Shown here: one piece after another, positions 35,045-43,457 of the stretch | Layout: each line of letters opens with the position of its first letter | How positions within the stretch are numbered: the stretch's first letter is position 1 | Origin: Methanobacteriota archaeon | GTDB lineage: Archaea > Thermoplasmatota > Poseidoniia > Poseidoniales > Thalassarchaeaceae | Direction of reading: 5' to 3' | Assembly (NCBI GenBank): GCA_014239955.1 | Contig: JAAZXW010000019.1 | Location: forward strand, 1-53,297 | DNA: 53,297 bases | Position numbers and translations under genes: made by a program | The notes under the pieces: generated by a model | Database searches by the model: none | Seen by the model: the letters and a program-made list of their open reading frames with translations, nothing else | What the model was told of the DNA's origin: nothing

Positions 35045-36019
35045 TCACTCCATCTCTTGAAGTAATTCTGCAACCTTCTCAGTCGCACCTTCTATGCCTT
35101 CAGCTGCCATTCTTCTAGCGAGAAAGAATGCCTCAGTAACCTTCCCTTCCCCTCTGAGCCTATCAATTTTTGAGAAAGCTCCAAGCTCCTGAATCTCATC
35201 AATTATTTCCACCGCTTTCTCTTGCTTGGGCTTCGATATACTCCCGAGCCTATCGAGGAACGCTGCTCTGTCCGAGATAGAGGGAACTATCCATGGATCC
35301 CCACCACTTCCCGCGACCATAGATTCCATTCTTTGCTTGAATCGTTCTCTTGCAGTAGAGCCTGGAAAAACACTCTCTGCTTGGTCATAGCAAAGCCAAG
35401 CATCGTCGTACTGCCCTCTCCTCTCGTACACCATCCCCAGTCCCTCCCATGCTTCGTGGTTAATTGGCCTCTGAGAGAGAAGCACCCTTGTCAATTCTAG
35501 AAAGATATCTTCTAAACCGCCCCTCCTAACTCTCTCCAATCTTCTTGAGAATAGGACATTTGCTCTTTGGTCCGAAACATCCAGGCCTTTCAGCCTCTCA
35601 GAAAATGCACCCATCTCTTCTGGGTCCCCACCAATCTTCTCCCACCATATGTCTGGGTCTAGGGGGTCGGTAGAAAATGCTGCAGACAACAAACCCTCAC
35701 ATGATCCAATAATGTCTTGGTTCGCCAATTGCATCATCAATTCAGGATCCCGACCTAGGACAGAAAATAGATCCGCTAGAACAGCTCTAGCGCCCTCCGA
35801 ATCCCTCATCAATACTTTGATTTTAATCAATATCTTCCAATTTTCTTCATTTGTGAAGTCGTAGAGAACACTCTGCTTAGCACTCTGCTCGGCCCATGAA
35901 AGGTTGTTCCCACTATCGTCCTCTATCTTTAGGAACTTTTCAGCTTGACTTCGATATCTGTTACCAAGGCTTCTCCTAGGGTGTTGGAGGGTTTTTGAAA
36001 GAACTTCATAATCTCGCAT
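35045..36019 (-). CDS. TPR-repeat protein, unknown function
   Basis: A 324-residue soluble helical protein. One clear tetratricopeptide unit is INHEAWEGLGMVYERRGQYDDAWLCYDQAESVFPG (conserved W/G/A/P positions), another precedes it in the region SAKQSVLYDFTNEENWKILIKI. The first 30 residues are basic. No catalytic motif is visible. It lies between UbiD (9 nt upstream) and Nudix (4 nt downstream) on the same strand. TPR proteins bind partner proteins; the partner is unknown. Confidence 0.7.
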   Translation of the reverse strand: MRDYEVLSKTLQHPRRSLGNRYRSQAEKFLKIEDDSGNNLSWAEQSAKQSVLYDFTNEENWKILIKIKVLMRDSEGARAVLADLFSVLGRDPELMMQLANQDIIGSCEGLLSAAFSTDPLDPDIWWEKIGGDPEEMGAFSERLKGLDVSDQRANVLFSRRLERVRRGGLEDIFLELTRVLLSQRPINHEAWEGLGMVYERRGQYDDAWLCYDQAESVFPGSTARERFKQRMESMVAGSGGDPWIVPSISDRAAFLDRLGSISKPKQEKAVEIIDEIQELGAFSKIDRLRGEGKVTEAFFLARRMAAEGIEGATEKVAELLQEME

Positions 36020-36028
36020 TTACTCGTC

Positions 36029-37300
36029 TCACAGAACAGATTCGAAGGGGTACCTATCAATGCCAGGTTCGATGGTTGCATCCATGCCAATCTTGCTCGT
36101 AGTCCCATCTGATGACCGACTAGGGTCTAAACTAGAGCCCTTCTGATTTGATAGAATTAGTGTGTCTCTATCGGGTTGCCAACGTGTCATCAGGGCCCAT
36201 TCTACTCTAGAAGAATTTGTTACATCAATGTCCTTGTCGACTACAATAACTTGTTTCATAGATTTATGGCCATCCAATGCTGCCCGAATTGCCTTCATGC
36301 CATCACCAATTTCCTCCGGAACGATCTGAACAACAGATGACAGCCATCCACTGCCCCCATCGGTAAGAAATACATCCGTGCAGGTCACAACTTCCGAGAC
36401 GGCCGTTTTGATTGTCGGGGCCCTTGGCATCCCCATCAGTGTCATGTGCTCTACTCCTGCTGGAATCAATGCATGAAAAATGGGCTCATCCCTATGGTGG
36501 ATGGCATCGTACTCGATTACTGGCTCAAGCCTGATTTCGTCTACCGTTCCTGTGATGTCCACATATGGCCCCTCTTCTCCAGAAGAAGTTGTTATCCTTG
36601 CCTCCATAGCATATTCTGCATTGGCCGGCACAACCACTCCATTTGCTAACTCTACCATTTCCAGCTGAGTCCCGTACAATCTCTCATGAAGTGCTGCAGC
36701 AACTCGCAACTCATCTAGGGGTTCGTCAAATGACATAGCAGCCGCCAGAAGAACCACCGGGTCAGGCCCATTTACCACTCCGATGGGGACCTCATCATCA
36801 TTCTCTTGAGCCTCGTTGACCATTGTCCTGAGGTGTCTGGGGACCAGTCTAACACAGGTGCTATCATGGCTCTTGACCAACTGCCTGTGGAATGATGTAT
36901 TCCGTAGTCCGCCATATTGGGCTATAATTATCGAAGCAGACTGATACCTGCCCCCATCTTCCTGGTAGTGCCAAGGAATTGGGAGTTTCAATAGGTCTGT
37001 CTCCTCCATAGTATTCTCTAAAACCGGAGAATCACTCTGTTCTACTAGGATCGGCTCAGCAGGATTCTCCATTGCCCAAGAGAGAATATCTATCAGCTCG
37101 CCTGGATCTACTTCAAGTGCCTCACAGAGCCTATGGCGAGTAAGTATGTTCATTGCAACATAGTGACCCTGTGATTCGATAATATCGGTGAAGAGAAGGG
37201 GTTCGTTTCCAGAGGAAACAGATTTCTCTCTCATTTCAAAATTGACACTAACCGGATCCCCCACAACCCGACTACCATCGACAAGATCCCTGAATCCCAT
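36029..37300 (-). CDS. UbiD-family prenylated-FMN decarboxylase
   Basis: A 423-residue UbiD homologue. The conserved centre is present: RYQSASIIIAQY, the R-x-R region (RLVPRHLRTM), the ELR helix region with DELRVAAALHERLYG, and VVPANAEYAMEARI. Two roles fit the surroundings. In the archaeal mevalonate route a UbiD enzyme decarboxylates anhydromevalonate phosphate to isopentenyl phosphate, and isopentenyl phosphate kinase is encoded 5 kb away. In the futalosine route a UbiD-like enzyme (MqnL) decarboxylates dihydroxynaphthoate, and mqnE/mqnA lie 14 kb away. The shorter distance and general occurrence favour the mevalonate role. UbiX, which makes the cofactor, is not in the window. Divergent from uS12. 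Confidence 0.85.
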   Translation of the reverse strand: MGFRDLVDGSRVVGDPVSVNFEMREKSVSSGNEPLLFTDIIESQGHYVAMNILTRHRLCEALEVDPGELIDILSWAMENPAEPILVEQSDSPVLENTMEETDLLKLPIPWHYQEDGGRYQSASIIIAQYGGLRNTSFHRQLVKSHDSTCVRLVPRHLRTMVNEAQENDDEVPIGVVNGPDPVVLLAAAMSFDEPLDELRVAAALHERLYGTQLEMVELANGVVVPANAEYAMEARITTSSGEEGPYVDITGTVDEIRLEPVIEYDAIHHRDEPIFHALIPAGVEHMTLMGMPRAPTIKTAVSEVVTCTDVFLTDGGSGWLSSVVQIVPEEIGDGMKAIRAALDGHKSMKQVIVVDKDIDVTNSSRVEWALMTRWQPDRDTLILSNQKGSSLDPSRSSDGTTSKIGMDATIEPGIDRYPFESVL

Positions 37301-37388
37301 GCTGCAGTCCGGAAAACTAAGCCGCTTGAATGTTGGCTCCTATTCTTGTCTTTTAGGCCAATCTATCGCATTGCCCACCCGTCAGTAT

Positions 37389-37396
37389 CATAAATG
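37389..37396 (+). promoter_or_regulatory. Possible TATA-like element of the uS12-uS7-EF-2 cluster
   Basis: A cataaatg lies about 42 nt before the uS12 start. With the usual 25-nt spacing this would place the transcript start near 37418, leaving a short leader that carries the Shine-Dalgarno site at 37424-37428. Confidence 0.4.
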
Positions 37397-37423
37397 GAAG
37401 TCAGGTCGCCGAGCCGTCATTTT

Positions 37424-37428
37424 GAGGT
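37424..37428 (+). promoter_or_regulatory. Shine-Dalgarno site deciding the TTG start of uS12
   Basis: A gaggt lies 6 nt before the TTG at 37435. The TTG start gives the N-terminus [10 protein letters not shown], which equals the conserved archaeal uS12 beginning MGKGLF; the downstream ATG at 37465 would lose it. The ATG at 37431 is out of frame. Confidence 0.6.
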
Positions 37429-37434
37429 ATATGC

Positions 37435-37875
37435 TTGGGACGAGGCCTTTTCTCCGGTTCGAAGATGAAGGCAGATCGTAAGAGGTACAGGTGGAAGGAG
37501 AGGAAATTCCGCAACAGACAAGCCAAGCGAAAGCATGGTGGCGTTCTGAAGCACGACCCCCTCCGTGGTAGCCCTCAGGCCAAGGGAATCGTAATTGAGA
37601 AGGTTGGCTTCGAAGCCAAGCAGCCCAACTCAGCCATTAGGAAGGCGGTAAAGATTAGCCTAATTAGAACCGGTAACAGACTCACTGCATTCGCTCCGGG
37701 CGATGGTGCGATCTCATTCATCGACGAACATGACGAGGTTATGGTCGAAGGTATTGGTGGAAGCAAAGGACGTTCGTATGGTGATCTACCCGGTGTCAGG
37801 TATAAGGTGATCAAGGTCAACGGCGTTTCACTAGACGAAATGGTCCGAGGCCGCAAGGAGAAACCAGTACGTTGA
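37435..37875 (+). CDS. rps12: Small-subunit ribosomal protein uS12
   Basis: A 146-residue protein with the archaeal uS12 form: [10 protein letters not shown], then APQAKG-type [21 protein letters not shown], the [22 protein letters not shown] segment and [15 protein letters not shown]. The conserved KQPNSA loop lies in the decoding centre. The TTG start is supported by sequence conservation and by a Shine-Dalgarno site. It leads the uS12-uS7-EF-2 group; uS7 starts 11 nt after its stop. The genes for RNA polymerase, L30e and NusA that precede uS12 in many archaea are not here; UbiD is divergent instead. Confidence 0.96.
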   Translation: MGRGLFSGSKMKADRKRYRWKERKFRNRQAKRKHGGVLKHDPLRGSPQAKGIVIEKVGFEAKQPNSAIRKAVKISLIRTGNRLTAFAPGDGAISFIDEHDEVMVEGIGGSKGRSYGDLPGVRYKVIKVNGVSLDEMVRGRKEKPVR

Positions 37876-37879
37876 GGTG
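37874..37879 (+). promoter_or_regulatory. Shine-Dalgarno site of uS7
   Basis: Gaggtg overlaps the uS12 stop codon and ends 7 nt before the ATG at 37887. It selects that ATG over the in-frame TTG at 37872. Confidence 0.6.
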
Positions 37880-37886
37880 TTTTCTA

Positions 37887-38552
37887 ATGGATGATTCAGA
37901 AGATAGAACCCAGGCCGACAATTCTGAGGCCCCAGTTGAAGAGGCCCCAGTTGAAGAGGCCCCAGTTGAAGAGGCCCCAATTGCAGGTATCGGAACGATG
38001 GTATTTGGCAAGTGGGACGCCAGTGAAGTAGTGTGTAGAGACCCTGGAATTTCCAGATATGTCAACCTGAAGATGATTGGGGCGCCTCACACCGGAGGCC
38101 GCCATGCAAATGCATGGTTCGGAAAACAGGATCTGTCAGTGACCGAGCGCTTCATCAATAATCTCATGAGATCCGGCAAGTACAGTGGTAAGAAGCAATA
38201 CTGTGCCAAGTCTCTGGATGAGGCATTTGATCGAATTAATGCCAAGAGCGGCGAAAACCCACTGCAGAAATTCATTGACGCTATCACAGAAGCAGCTCCT
38301 TGCGAAGAGACAACGAGGGTACGAATAGGTGCAGTCAGCCAGCCCAAAGCAGTCGATTCATCTCCAAGCAGAAGGCTTGATGTCGCACTGCGCAATCTGG
38401 CTATTGGCGCGGCATCTGCAACAATGAAGAGCAAGAAGTCCCTGACCGAGGGAATAATTTCTGAGATTTCCAAGGCATCGGAGGGCGATGTCAACTCATT
38501 CGCAGTAGGAAAGAGACACGAAGTAGAGAGGATTGCAGCCTCAGCCCGATAA
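37887..38552 (+). CDS. rps7: Small-subunit ribosomal protein uS7 with acidic repeat extension
   Basis: A 221-residue protein. From about residue 35 it is a normal archaeal uS7 (VFGKWDASEV, RYVNLKMIGAPHTGGRHANAW, VTERFINNLMRSG, ENPLQKFIDAI, SRRLDVALRNLAIGA, and the C-terminal KRHEVERIAASAR). Before it comes an acidic leader of about 32 residues containing tandem EAPVE units, encoded by a 15-base direct repeat. uS7 binds the 3' domain of 16S rRNA at the head of the small subunit. An acidic leader is unusual for an rRNA-binding protein; it may be removed or be exposed on the ribosome surface. Confidence 0.95.
   Translation: MDDSEDRTQADNSEAPVEEAPVEEAPVEEAPIAGIGTMVFGKWDASEVVCRDPGISRYVNLKMIGAPHTGGRHANAWFGKQDLSVTERFINNLMRSGKYSGKKQYCAKSLDEAFDRINAKSGENPLQKFIDAITEAAPCEETTRVRIGAVSQPKAVDSSPSRRLDVALRNLAIGAASATMKSKKSLTEGIISEISKASEGDVNSFAVGKRHEVERIAASAR
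37926..37983 (+). repeat. 15-base tandem repeat inside rps7
   Basis: Three perfect copies of gaggccccagttgaa (37926-37940, 37941-37955, 37956-37970) are followed by a shorter, altered copy. Each encodes EAPVE. Copy number could vary among strains in steps of five residues. Confidence 0.9.
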
Positions 38553-38644
38553 GTCCATTTTGCCTCACATTTATCCCATTCCTCGAAACCTCTCAATTGT
38601 CTTTATGAACCGTTTTCAGGTCGGAAAAATTACTGGATGAGAAT

Positions 38645-40852
38645 ATGGGTCGTAAGGAAGACAATATCAAGCGCGCTACAGAGGTAATGCACATTCGTGA
38701 GCGAATTAGGAATCTAGCCATCGCAGCCCACATTGATCACGGAAAGACTACTCTATCTGACAACTTGATTGCTGGCGCAGGGATGATGTCCGAAGAGCTT
38801 GCAGGCAAGTCCAGAGTATTGGATTTTGACGATCAGGAAGCCGCTCGAGGAATAACAATCAATGCAGCCAGCGCATCAATGGTTCACGACGTCAATGGGG
38901 AGGACTACCTGATTAACCTGATTGACACGCCTGGACACGTCGATTTCGGCGGTGACGTAACCCGTGCTATGAGGGCAGTCGATGGTTGCATCATCCTCAC
39001 ATGCGCAGTGGAGGGGGCAATGCCTCAAACTGAAACCGTCGTTAGGCAGGCACTGAAGGAAAAGGTTCGACCTGTTCTCTTCATCAACAAGGTAGACCGC
39101 CTCATCAACGAGCTTCAGGTAACTCCGGAGGACATGATGGCAAGGTTCCAAGAGCAAATAAAGAAAGTTAACAAATTAATCAGTACCTTTGCACCCGAAC
39201 AACACAAGACGGACTGGCAGGTCGACGTTGCCAAGGGGACCGTTGCCTTCGGTTCGGCTTACCACAATTGGGGCATCACCGTACCATTTATGCAGAAGAC
39301 TGGAGTAAATTTCACCCAGATTTTCGAGTTCTGTAATAATGAACAACAAAAAGAGCTTGCTAAGAAGGCCCCAGTCCACGAAGTTTTGCTGGATATGGCA
39401 GTGGAAAAGCTCCCCTCTCCATTAATTGCTCAAGAATACAGAATTCCAAACATTTGGCAGGGGGATCAAGATTCTGAGTTTGGCAAGTCCATGATGAATT
39501 GTGATGCCGATGGTCCCCTCTCTTTGATGATTACTAAAATTTGGATGGACCCCCATGCAGGAGAGGTAGCAGTTGGCAGAGTATACTCTGGGACAATAAA
39601 GCAGGGGGAGACTGTATGGGCAAGTGGTGCCGGCAAGGCCGAACGGGTCCAACAAGTCAGCATGATGGTGGGCGGGGACAGGATACAGGTCCCTGGAGTA
39701 TCCGCAGGCAACATTGCTGCATTGACTGGTGTGAGAAGTGCAGCTGCGGGAGTGACTGTGACAAGGGAGAAGGACGAGACCCCTTTCGAGGCAATCCGAC
39801 ACTACTCCGAACCAGTCGTGACAGTCGCGATTGAGCCAAAATCAATGAAGGATCTACCGAAATTCATTGGTGCATTAAGAGGTCTGGCCAAAGCGGACGC
39901 CTCCCTATCCGTTGATGTCGCCCATGAGACTGGCGAAGCCCTCCTCTCGGGGATGGGTGAACTCCACCTTGAGATAACCATTTATCGTCTGGAGGAGGAG
40001 CAGGGAATTAAGGTAAACCAGAGTAATCCAATAGTTGTCTACAGAGAGTCAATCGGGAGCGATAACAAGGGCAGGGCTTTCGAGGGCAAGTCACCCAATA
40101 GGCACAACAGATTCTACGTCGAGGTCGAACAGCTTCCTGAGGAAGTCATCAATGCCTTGAGGGAAGGGCACTTCGGAGACGGACCAGTAAGAAGCAAGGA
40201 CGCCAAGGAGATTGGAAATAAGTTTGGAGAGCTCGGGATGGACAAGGATCTGATGAGAAAGATATACGCCATCAATGCCACCACTGTCCTTGTGAATGAT
40301 ACCAAGGGTATTCAGAATCTCCACGAAACAAGGGAATTGATTATTGAGGCCTTCAACGATGTTTGCAAGAAGGGTCCCATTGCCGACGAACCACTAACGG
40401 GCGTCTTTGTTCGCTTAGTGGATGCAAAGCTACACGAGGATGCTATACACAGGGGTCCAGCTCAAACTATCCCAGCAGTTAGGAATGCCATCAAGGGTGC
40501 ATTACTCAGAGCCAATTCCGTACTTTTCGAACCAATTCAGAAGATCAGAATCGATGCACCCACAGAATGGGCCGGAGGGATAACTAGGCAGTTAATTACC
40601 AGGCGAGGCGTTATCGAAGATATGCCTGTAGAAAACGATGTAACTTGTGTAATTGGCAAGATGCCAGTAGCAGAATCCTTCGGATTCTCCAATGACATTA
40701 GAGCCGCAACACAGGGAAGGGCGGTCTGGAACACCGAGAATGCGGGTTATGACCAAGTACCCCCAGAACTATTCCACAAAATAGTTGGCGAAATAAGGCA
40801 GAGAAAGGGACTCAAAGAAGAGATTCCCGGTGAGACCCAGTACACCGACTGA
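38645..40852 (+). CDS. fusA: Elongation factor 2 (aEF-2)
   Basis: A 735-residue translocation GTPase. The G domain has AHIDHGKTT (28-36), RGITINAAS, DTPGHVDF and NKVDRL. Domains II-V follow in normal order; the tip of domain IV carries LHEDAIHRGPAQ, in which His602 is the diphthamide site. A Dph6-type ligase for the last step of diphthamide synthesis is encoded at 28.4-29.2 kb. A tttatg element lies about 30 nt before the ATG at 38645, suggesting a promoter of its own in the 92-nt gap after uS7. It ends exactly where the convergent isomerase/prenyl synthase gene ends. Confidence 0.97.
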   Translation: MGRKEDNIKRATEVMHIRERIRNLAIAAHIDHGKTTLSDNLIAGAGMMSEELAGKSRVLDFDDQEAARGITINAASASMVHDVNGEDYLINLIDTPGHVDFGGDVTRAMRAVDGCIILTCAVEGAMPQTETVVRQALKEKVRPVLFINKVDRLINELQVTPEDMMARFQEQIKKVNKLISTFAPEQHKTDWQVDVAKGTVAFGSAYHNWGITVPFMQKTGVNFTQIFEFCNNEQQKELAKKAPVHEVLLDMAVEKLPSPLIAQEYRIPNIWQGDQDSEFGKSMMNCDADGPLSLMITKIWMDPHAGEVAVGRVYSGTIKQGETVWASGAGKAERVQQVSMMVGGDRIQVPGVSAGNIAALTGVRSAAAGVTVTREKDETPFEAIRHYSEPVVTVAIEPKSMKDLPKFIGALRGLAKADASLSVDVAHETGEALLSGMGELHLEITIYRLEEEQGIKVNQSNPIVVYRESIGSDNKGRAFEGKSPNRHNRFYVEVEQLPEEVINALREGHFGDGPVRSKDAKEIGNKFGELGMDKDLMRKIYAINATTVLVNDTKGIQNLHETRELIIEAFNDVCKKGPIADEPLTGVFVRLVDAKLHEDAIHRGPAQTIPAVRNAIKGALLRANSVLFEPIQKIRIDAPTEWAGGITRQLITRRGVIEDMPVENDVTCVIGKMPVAESFGFSNDIRAATQGRAVWNTENAGYDQVPPELFHKIVGEIRQRKGLKEEIPGETQYTD

Positions 40853-42541
40853 TTAACTAATCCTAATCAATTGAAAGTCAGTTAATTCCCTTAGTATGTC
40901 GACCGCCTGTGAATTTGGCAGTTTGTTTAGGCAGTCATGTGCTAACGAGTGATGGTGCATGGCCCTTTTTCTTGCATAGTCTATTGACCCCGAACCATCT
41001 AACTCGGCTACAGCCTTGGATAGGCTCTCATCACTGCATTCACCCGATCCAAACACCTTTGTGAAATTCGACAAATCATCCTGGCTCCTTTTTGCATGAA
41101 TTGCTATAAGAGTCATTTTTCCCTGAATTATGTCTGAACCTGCTGGCTTCCCAAGAGTCTTCGTGTCTCCTGTGATGTCAATGAGGTCATCCATTAATTG
41201 GAAGCATAATCCCAGATTAAGCCCCCATTCTGCCATGTTTTCGACTGCATCATTATCTGCATCAGCTAGAATCGCCCCTGTCCTAGCACAGGTTTCGAAC
41301 ATCGCACTCGTCTTCCCAGCAATCATCGCTATGTAGTCCTCCTCGGACACCACACCACGAGTCTCAAATTCAATATCCTCCTGTTGCCCTTCCGCGACCT
41401 TCCTGACCATCTCTCCGATTGATCGAATCAAGTGCCCTAGGCGATCATCTGGAATGTCTTCAGACTCTGCTAGGATCTCAAACCCTACTGCTAGCATAGC
41501 ATCTCCCGCATTAATGGCCGTCGCATCATCATACTCTACGTGAACAGCGTCAAGGCCTCTTCTTATTGGATCCTGATCAATTATGTCATCATGTATTAGG
41601 GTAAAGTTGTGAATAATTTCTATCGATGCTCCCAGTGTATAATGGCCATTATTGGCACCACCCACTGCCTCCCCCACAAGTCTCGGCAGAATGGCCCTAA
41701 GTCTCTTCCCGCCTCCTTTGAATAGATGAGTCATCGCTCCATGGAGATTATTTTGTTCCATCTTTCCCAGACTATCCATAATCTCCTGTTCCACCCTATC
41801 TCGATGGCCGGAGAGGGCATCCAGCAAGTTTTGCCCAGGTTTCACTGAATTTCCATCCATGTCCACTTCACCACAATAGATTATACCGTCATTTATCGAT
41901 TTTGCCAAGGAACTGGGATCACTATCGTTAGGAATTACAAATTTCTCCCAAATCAGCCTAAACCAAGGAGCGATTACTTCATCCTCCCATCCCCCTTCTC
42001 CCTCCATCATTCTCTTGATTTCTGATGAATCAGCCCAAAGAACGTCGGATATCTCATTCTCATTATGATTGATGGCCGTATCAGCACAAACTACCATGAT
42101 GTGGTCGATTTCCCTCTCTATCCAATCTTGATCCCACCTGCATGAATACTCCATCCTCCCTATGTGGTGTAAAGGCCATTTCTCGGTAATTTCTTTCGGA
42201 ATACCAAGCTCATGGTCAAGTTTCCTCCTTGCAGCATTCTTCACTCCCTCAGTACCATCATTTTCAGATTCCATATCAAGAGGATGGCTACAGCAACTAT
42301 TTGCCCATACTCCGGGAAAAGTAATCTTTTCAACTGATCTTTTCTGTACCAGGAGACGTCCTTTAGAGTCAAAGATAAGTACACTGAAAGCACGGTGCCT
42401 AAATCCATCATTGTTGTGGCAGTTTAGTTTCGACTCAACTCCCGTCACATTATCTTCGATATCAACAACTAGGCACATCTCCCCCATCATCTCGGACTGA
42501 ATGGAATCGTGATTCCCTACCTCTTCTATTTCAGGGGCCAT
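40853..42541 (-). CDS. Fused type 1 isopentenyl-diphosphate isomerase and prenyl (GGPP/FPP) diphosphate synthase
   Basis: One continuous 562-residue frame holds two enzymes. Residues about 20-205 are a type 1 IPP isomerase of Nudix fold: GVWANSCCSHPLD with the catalytic Cys (83-84) and WIEREIDHI with the Glu residues of the active site. Residues about 240-562 are an all-helical prenyltransferase with GGGKRLR (276-282), the first Asp-rich motif DDIID (318-322) and the second DDLID (451-455). A Phe lies five residues before the first motif, as in archaeal GGPP synthases; chain length is still uncertain. Together the two parts convert IPP to DMAPP and extend it to the C15-C20 precursor of archaeal lipids and quinones. 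It lies 35 nt after the IPK gene on the same strand. Confidence 0.92.
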   Translation of the reverse strand: MAPEIEEVGNHDSIQSEMMGEMCLVVDIEDNVTGVESKLNCHNNDGFRHRAFSVLIFDSKGRLLVQKRSVEKITFPGVWANSCCSHPLDMESENDGTEGVKNAARRKLDHELGIPKEITEKWPLHHIGRMEYSCRWDQDWIEREIDHIMVVCADTAINHNENEISDVLWADSSEIKRMMEGEGGWEDEVIAPWFRLIWEKFVIPNDSDPSSLAKSINDGIIYCGEVDMDGNSVKPGQNLLDALSGHRDRVEQEIMDSLGKMEQNNLHGAMTHLFKGGGKRLRAILPRLVGEAVGGANNGHYTLGASIEIIHNFTLIHDDIIDQDPIRRGLDAVHVEYDDATAINAGDAMLAVGFEILAESEDIPDDRLGHLIRSIGEMVRKVAEGQQEDIEFETRGVVSEEDYIAMIAGKTSAMFETCARTGAILADADNDAVENMAEWGLNLGLCFQLMDDLIDITGDTKTLGKPAGSDIIQGKMTLIAIHAKRSQDDLSNFTKVFGSGECSDESLSKAVAELDGSGSIDYARKRAMHHHSLAHDCLNKLPNSQAVDILRELTDFQLIRIS

Positions 42542-42576
42542 TCAACCTTGTGGGGTCGAGAGGTGTATATGAAGCC

Positions 42577-43371
42577 TCAACCGCGCAATATCTTAGTTCC
42601 CTTAGTTTGCCCGGAAGTCAATATTTCCAGAATCCTATTTGGTTTTCTCCCGTCAATAATCCATACCTCGTCAACTTCTTTTGCAATCTCACGAGCCCTA
42701 TCTATTTTCAGCCTAATTCCGCCAGTGACATCGATGTCGGCATTGTGGGCCCCTTCCATTTCCGTCTCAGATCCCAAATGCGTAATTAATTTCGAACCAT
42801 CTTCACTTGGGGGGCCGCTCATAACCCCCTCAGCATCGCCAATCAGGAAAATGCTATGCGTCACCTCTAACTCAGTGGACAATCGAAACATCAAATCATC
42901 TCCAGATAGTATTCCAAACTCCCTCTCATCATCCGTTTCTACAACATCGCCAAAGGTAACTGGTATTTGCTCTCCAACCTCTCTTTCGAAGACTGAGATA
43001 TCCCCCATGAATTGTGCACCAGTACCTGTCGCCCATTCCGAAGGGGGATGGCCAATACATGACAAACCTCTTTCTTCGAATTTTTCAATAATCAGCCCAT
43101 TCAACTCCCTCATATCGGAACGAATTTTTTCTACTGCTTCTCTTTGACTTTTCGAAATCTCTGTTTTCATCCCATCCGCAATTTTCCATTTCTTGGCTAG
43201 GAGGTGTCCGAATGAGCCAGCACCATGGACCAGAATTATTGAAACCCCCAGTTCCGATATAGTAAATATTGTATCAACCACCCTTTCCACTGCATCGGGG
43301 TTGAATTTTTTCATTGAACTCTTGTCCGAAATCAAGCCCCCGCCCAATTTTATTGCCACTCTAACTGCCAT
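42577..43371 (-). CDS. Isopentenyl phosphate kinase
   Basis: A 264-residue amino-acid-kinase-fold protein. It begins VAIKLGGGLISDKSS and has the HGAGSFGH segment with the catalytic His that marks isopentenyl phosphate kinase within the family. Further conserved parts are LSGDDLMFRLS, GDAEGVM and DVTGGIRLKIDRA. IPK makes isopentenyl diphosphate from the monophosphate, the last step of the archaeal mevalonate route, directly before the isomerase/prenyl synthase encoded next in the operon. ATG 43371 is preferred over a TTG at 43389. The gene is divergent from the small zinc-ribbon gene. Confidence 0.92.
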   Translation of the reverse strand: MAVRVAIKLGGGLISDKSSMKKFNPDAVERVVDTIFTISELGVSIILVHGAGSFGHLLAKKWKIADGMKTEISKSQREAVEKIRSDMRELNGLIIEKFEERGLSCIGHPPSEWATGTGAQFMGDISVFEREVGEQIPVTFGDVVETDDEREFGILSGDDLMFRLSTELEVTHSIFLIGDAEGVMSGPPSEDGSKLITHLGSETEMEGAHNADIDVTGGIRLKIDRAREIAKEVDEVWIIDGRKPNRILEILTSGQTKGTKILRG

Positions 43372-43428
43372 TTGCTGTTCGGGGGTCAAGAGTCTCGTAT
43401 TCTAACATTTTCAAATCACAGCATACAG

Positions 43429-43434
43429 TTTAAC
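43429..43434 (+). promoter_or_regulatory. TATA-like element of the zinc-ribbon gene
   Basis: A tttaac is centred about 26 nt before the GTG at 43458, which suggests a leaderless transcript and favours this GTG over the in-frame GTG at 43440. Confidence 0.4.
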
Positions 43435-43457
43435 CCGTAGTGCTCAGTCGAAATATC

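Noticed and set aside
42509-43147. 212-codon plus-strand frame opposite isopentenyl phosphate kinase
   Set aside because: The minus strand encodes a complete kinase with catalytic motifs; the plus frame is Ser/Pro/Ile-rich shadow.
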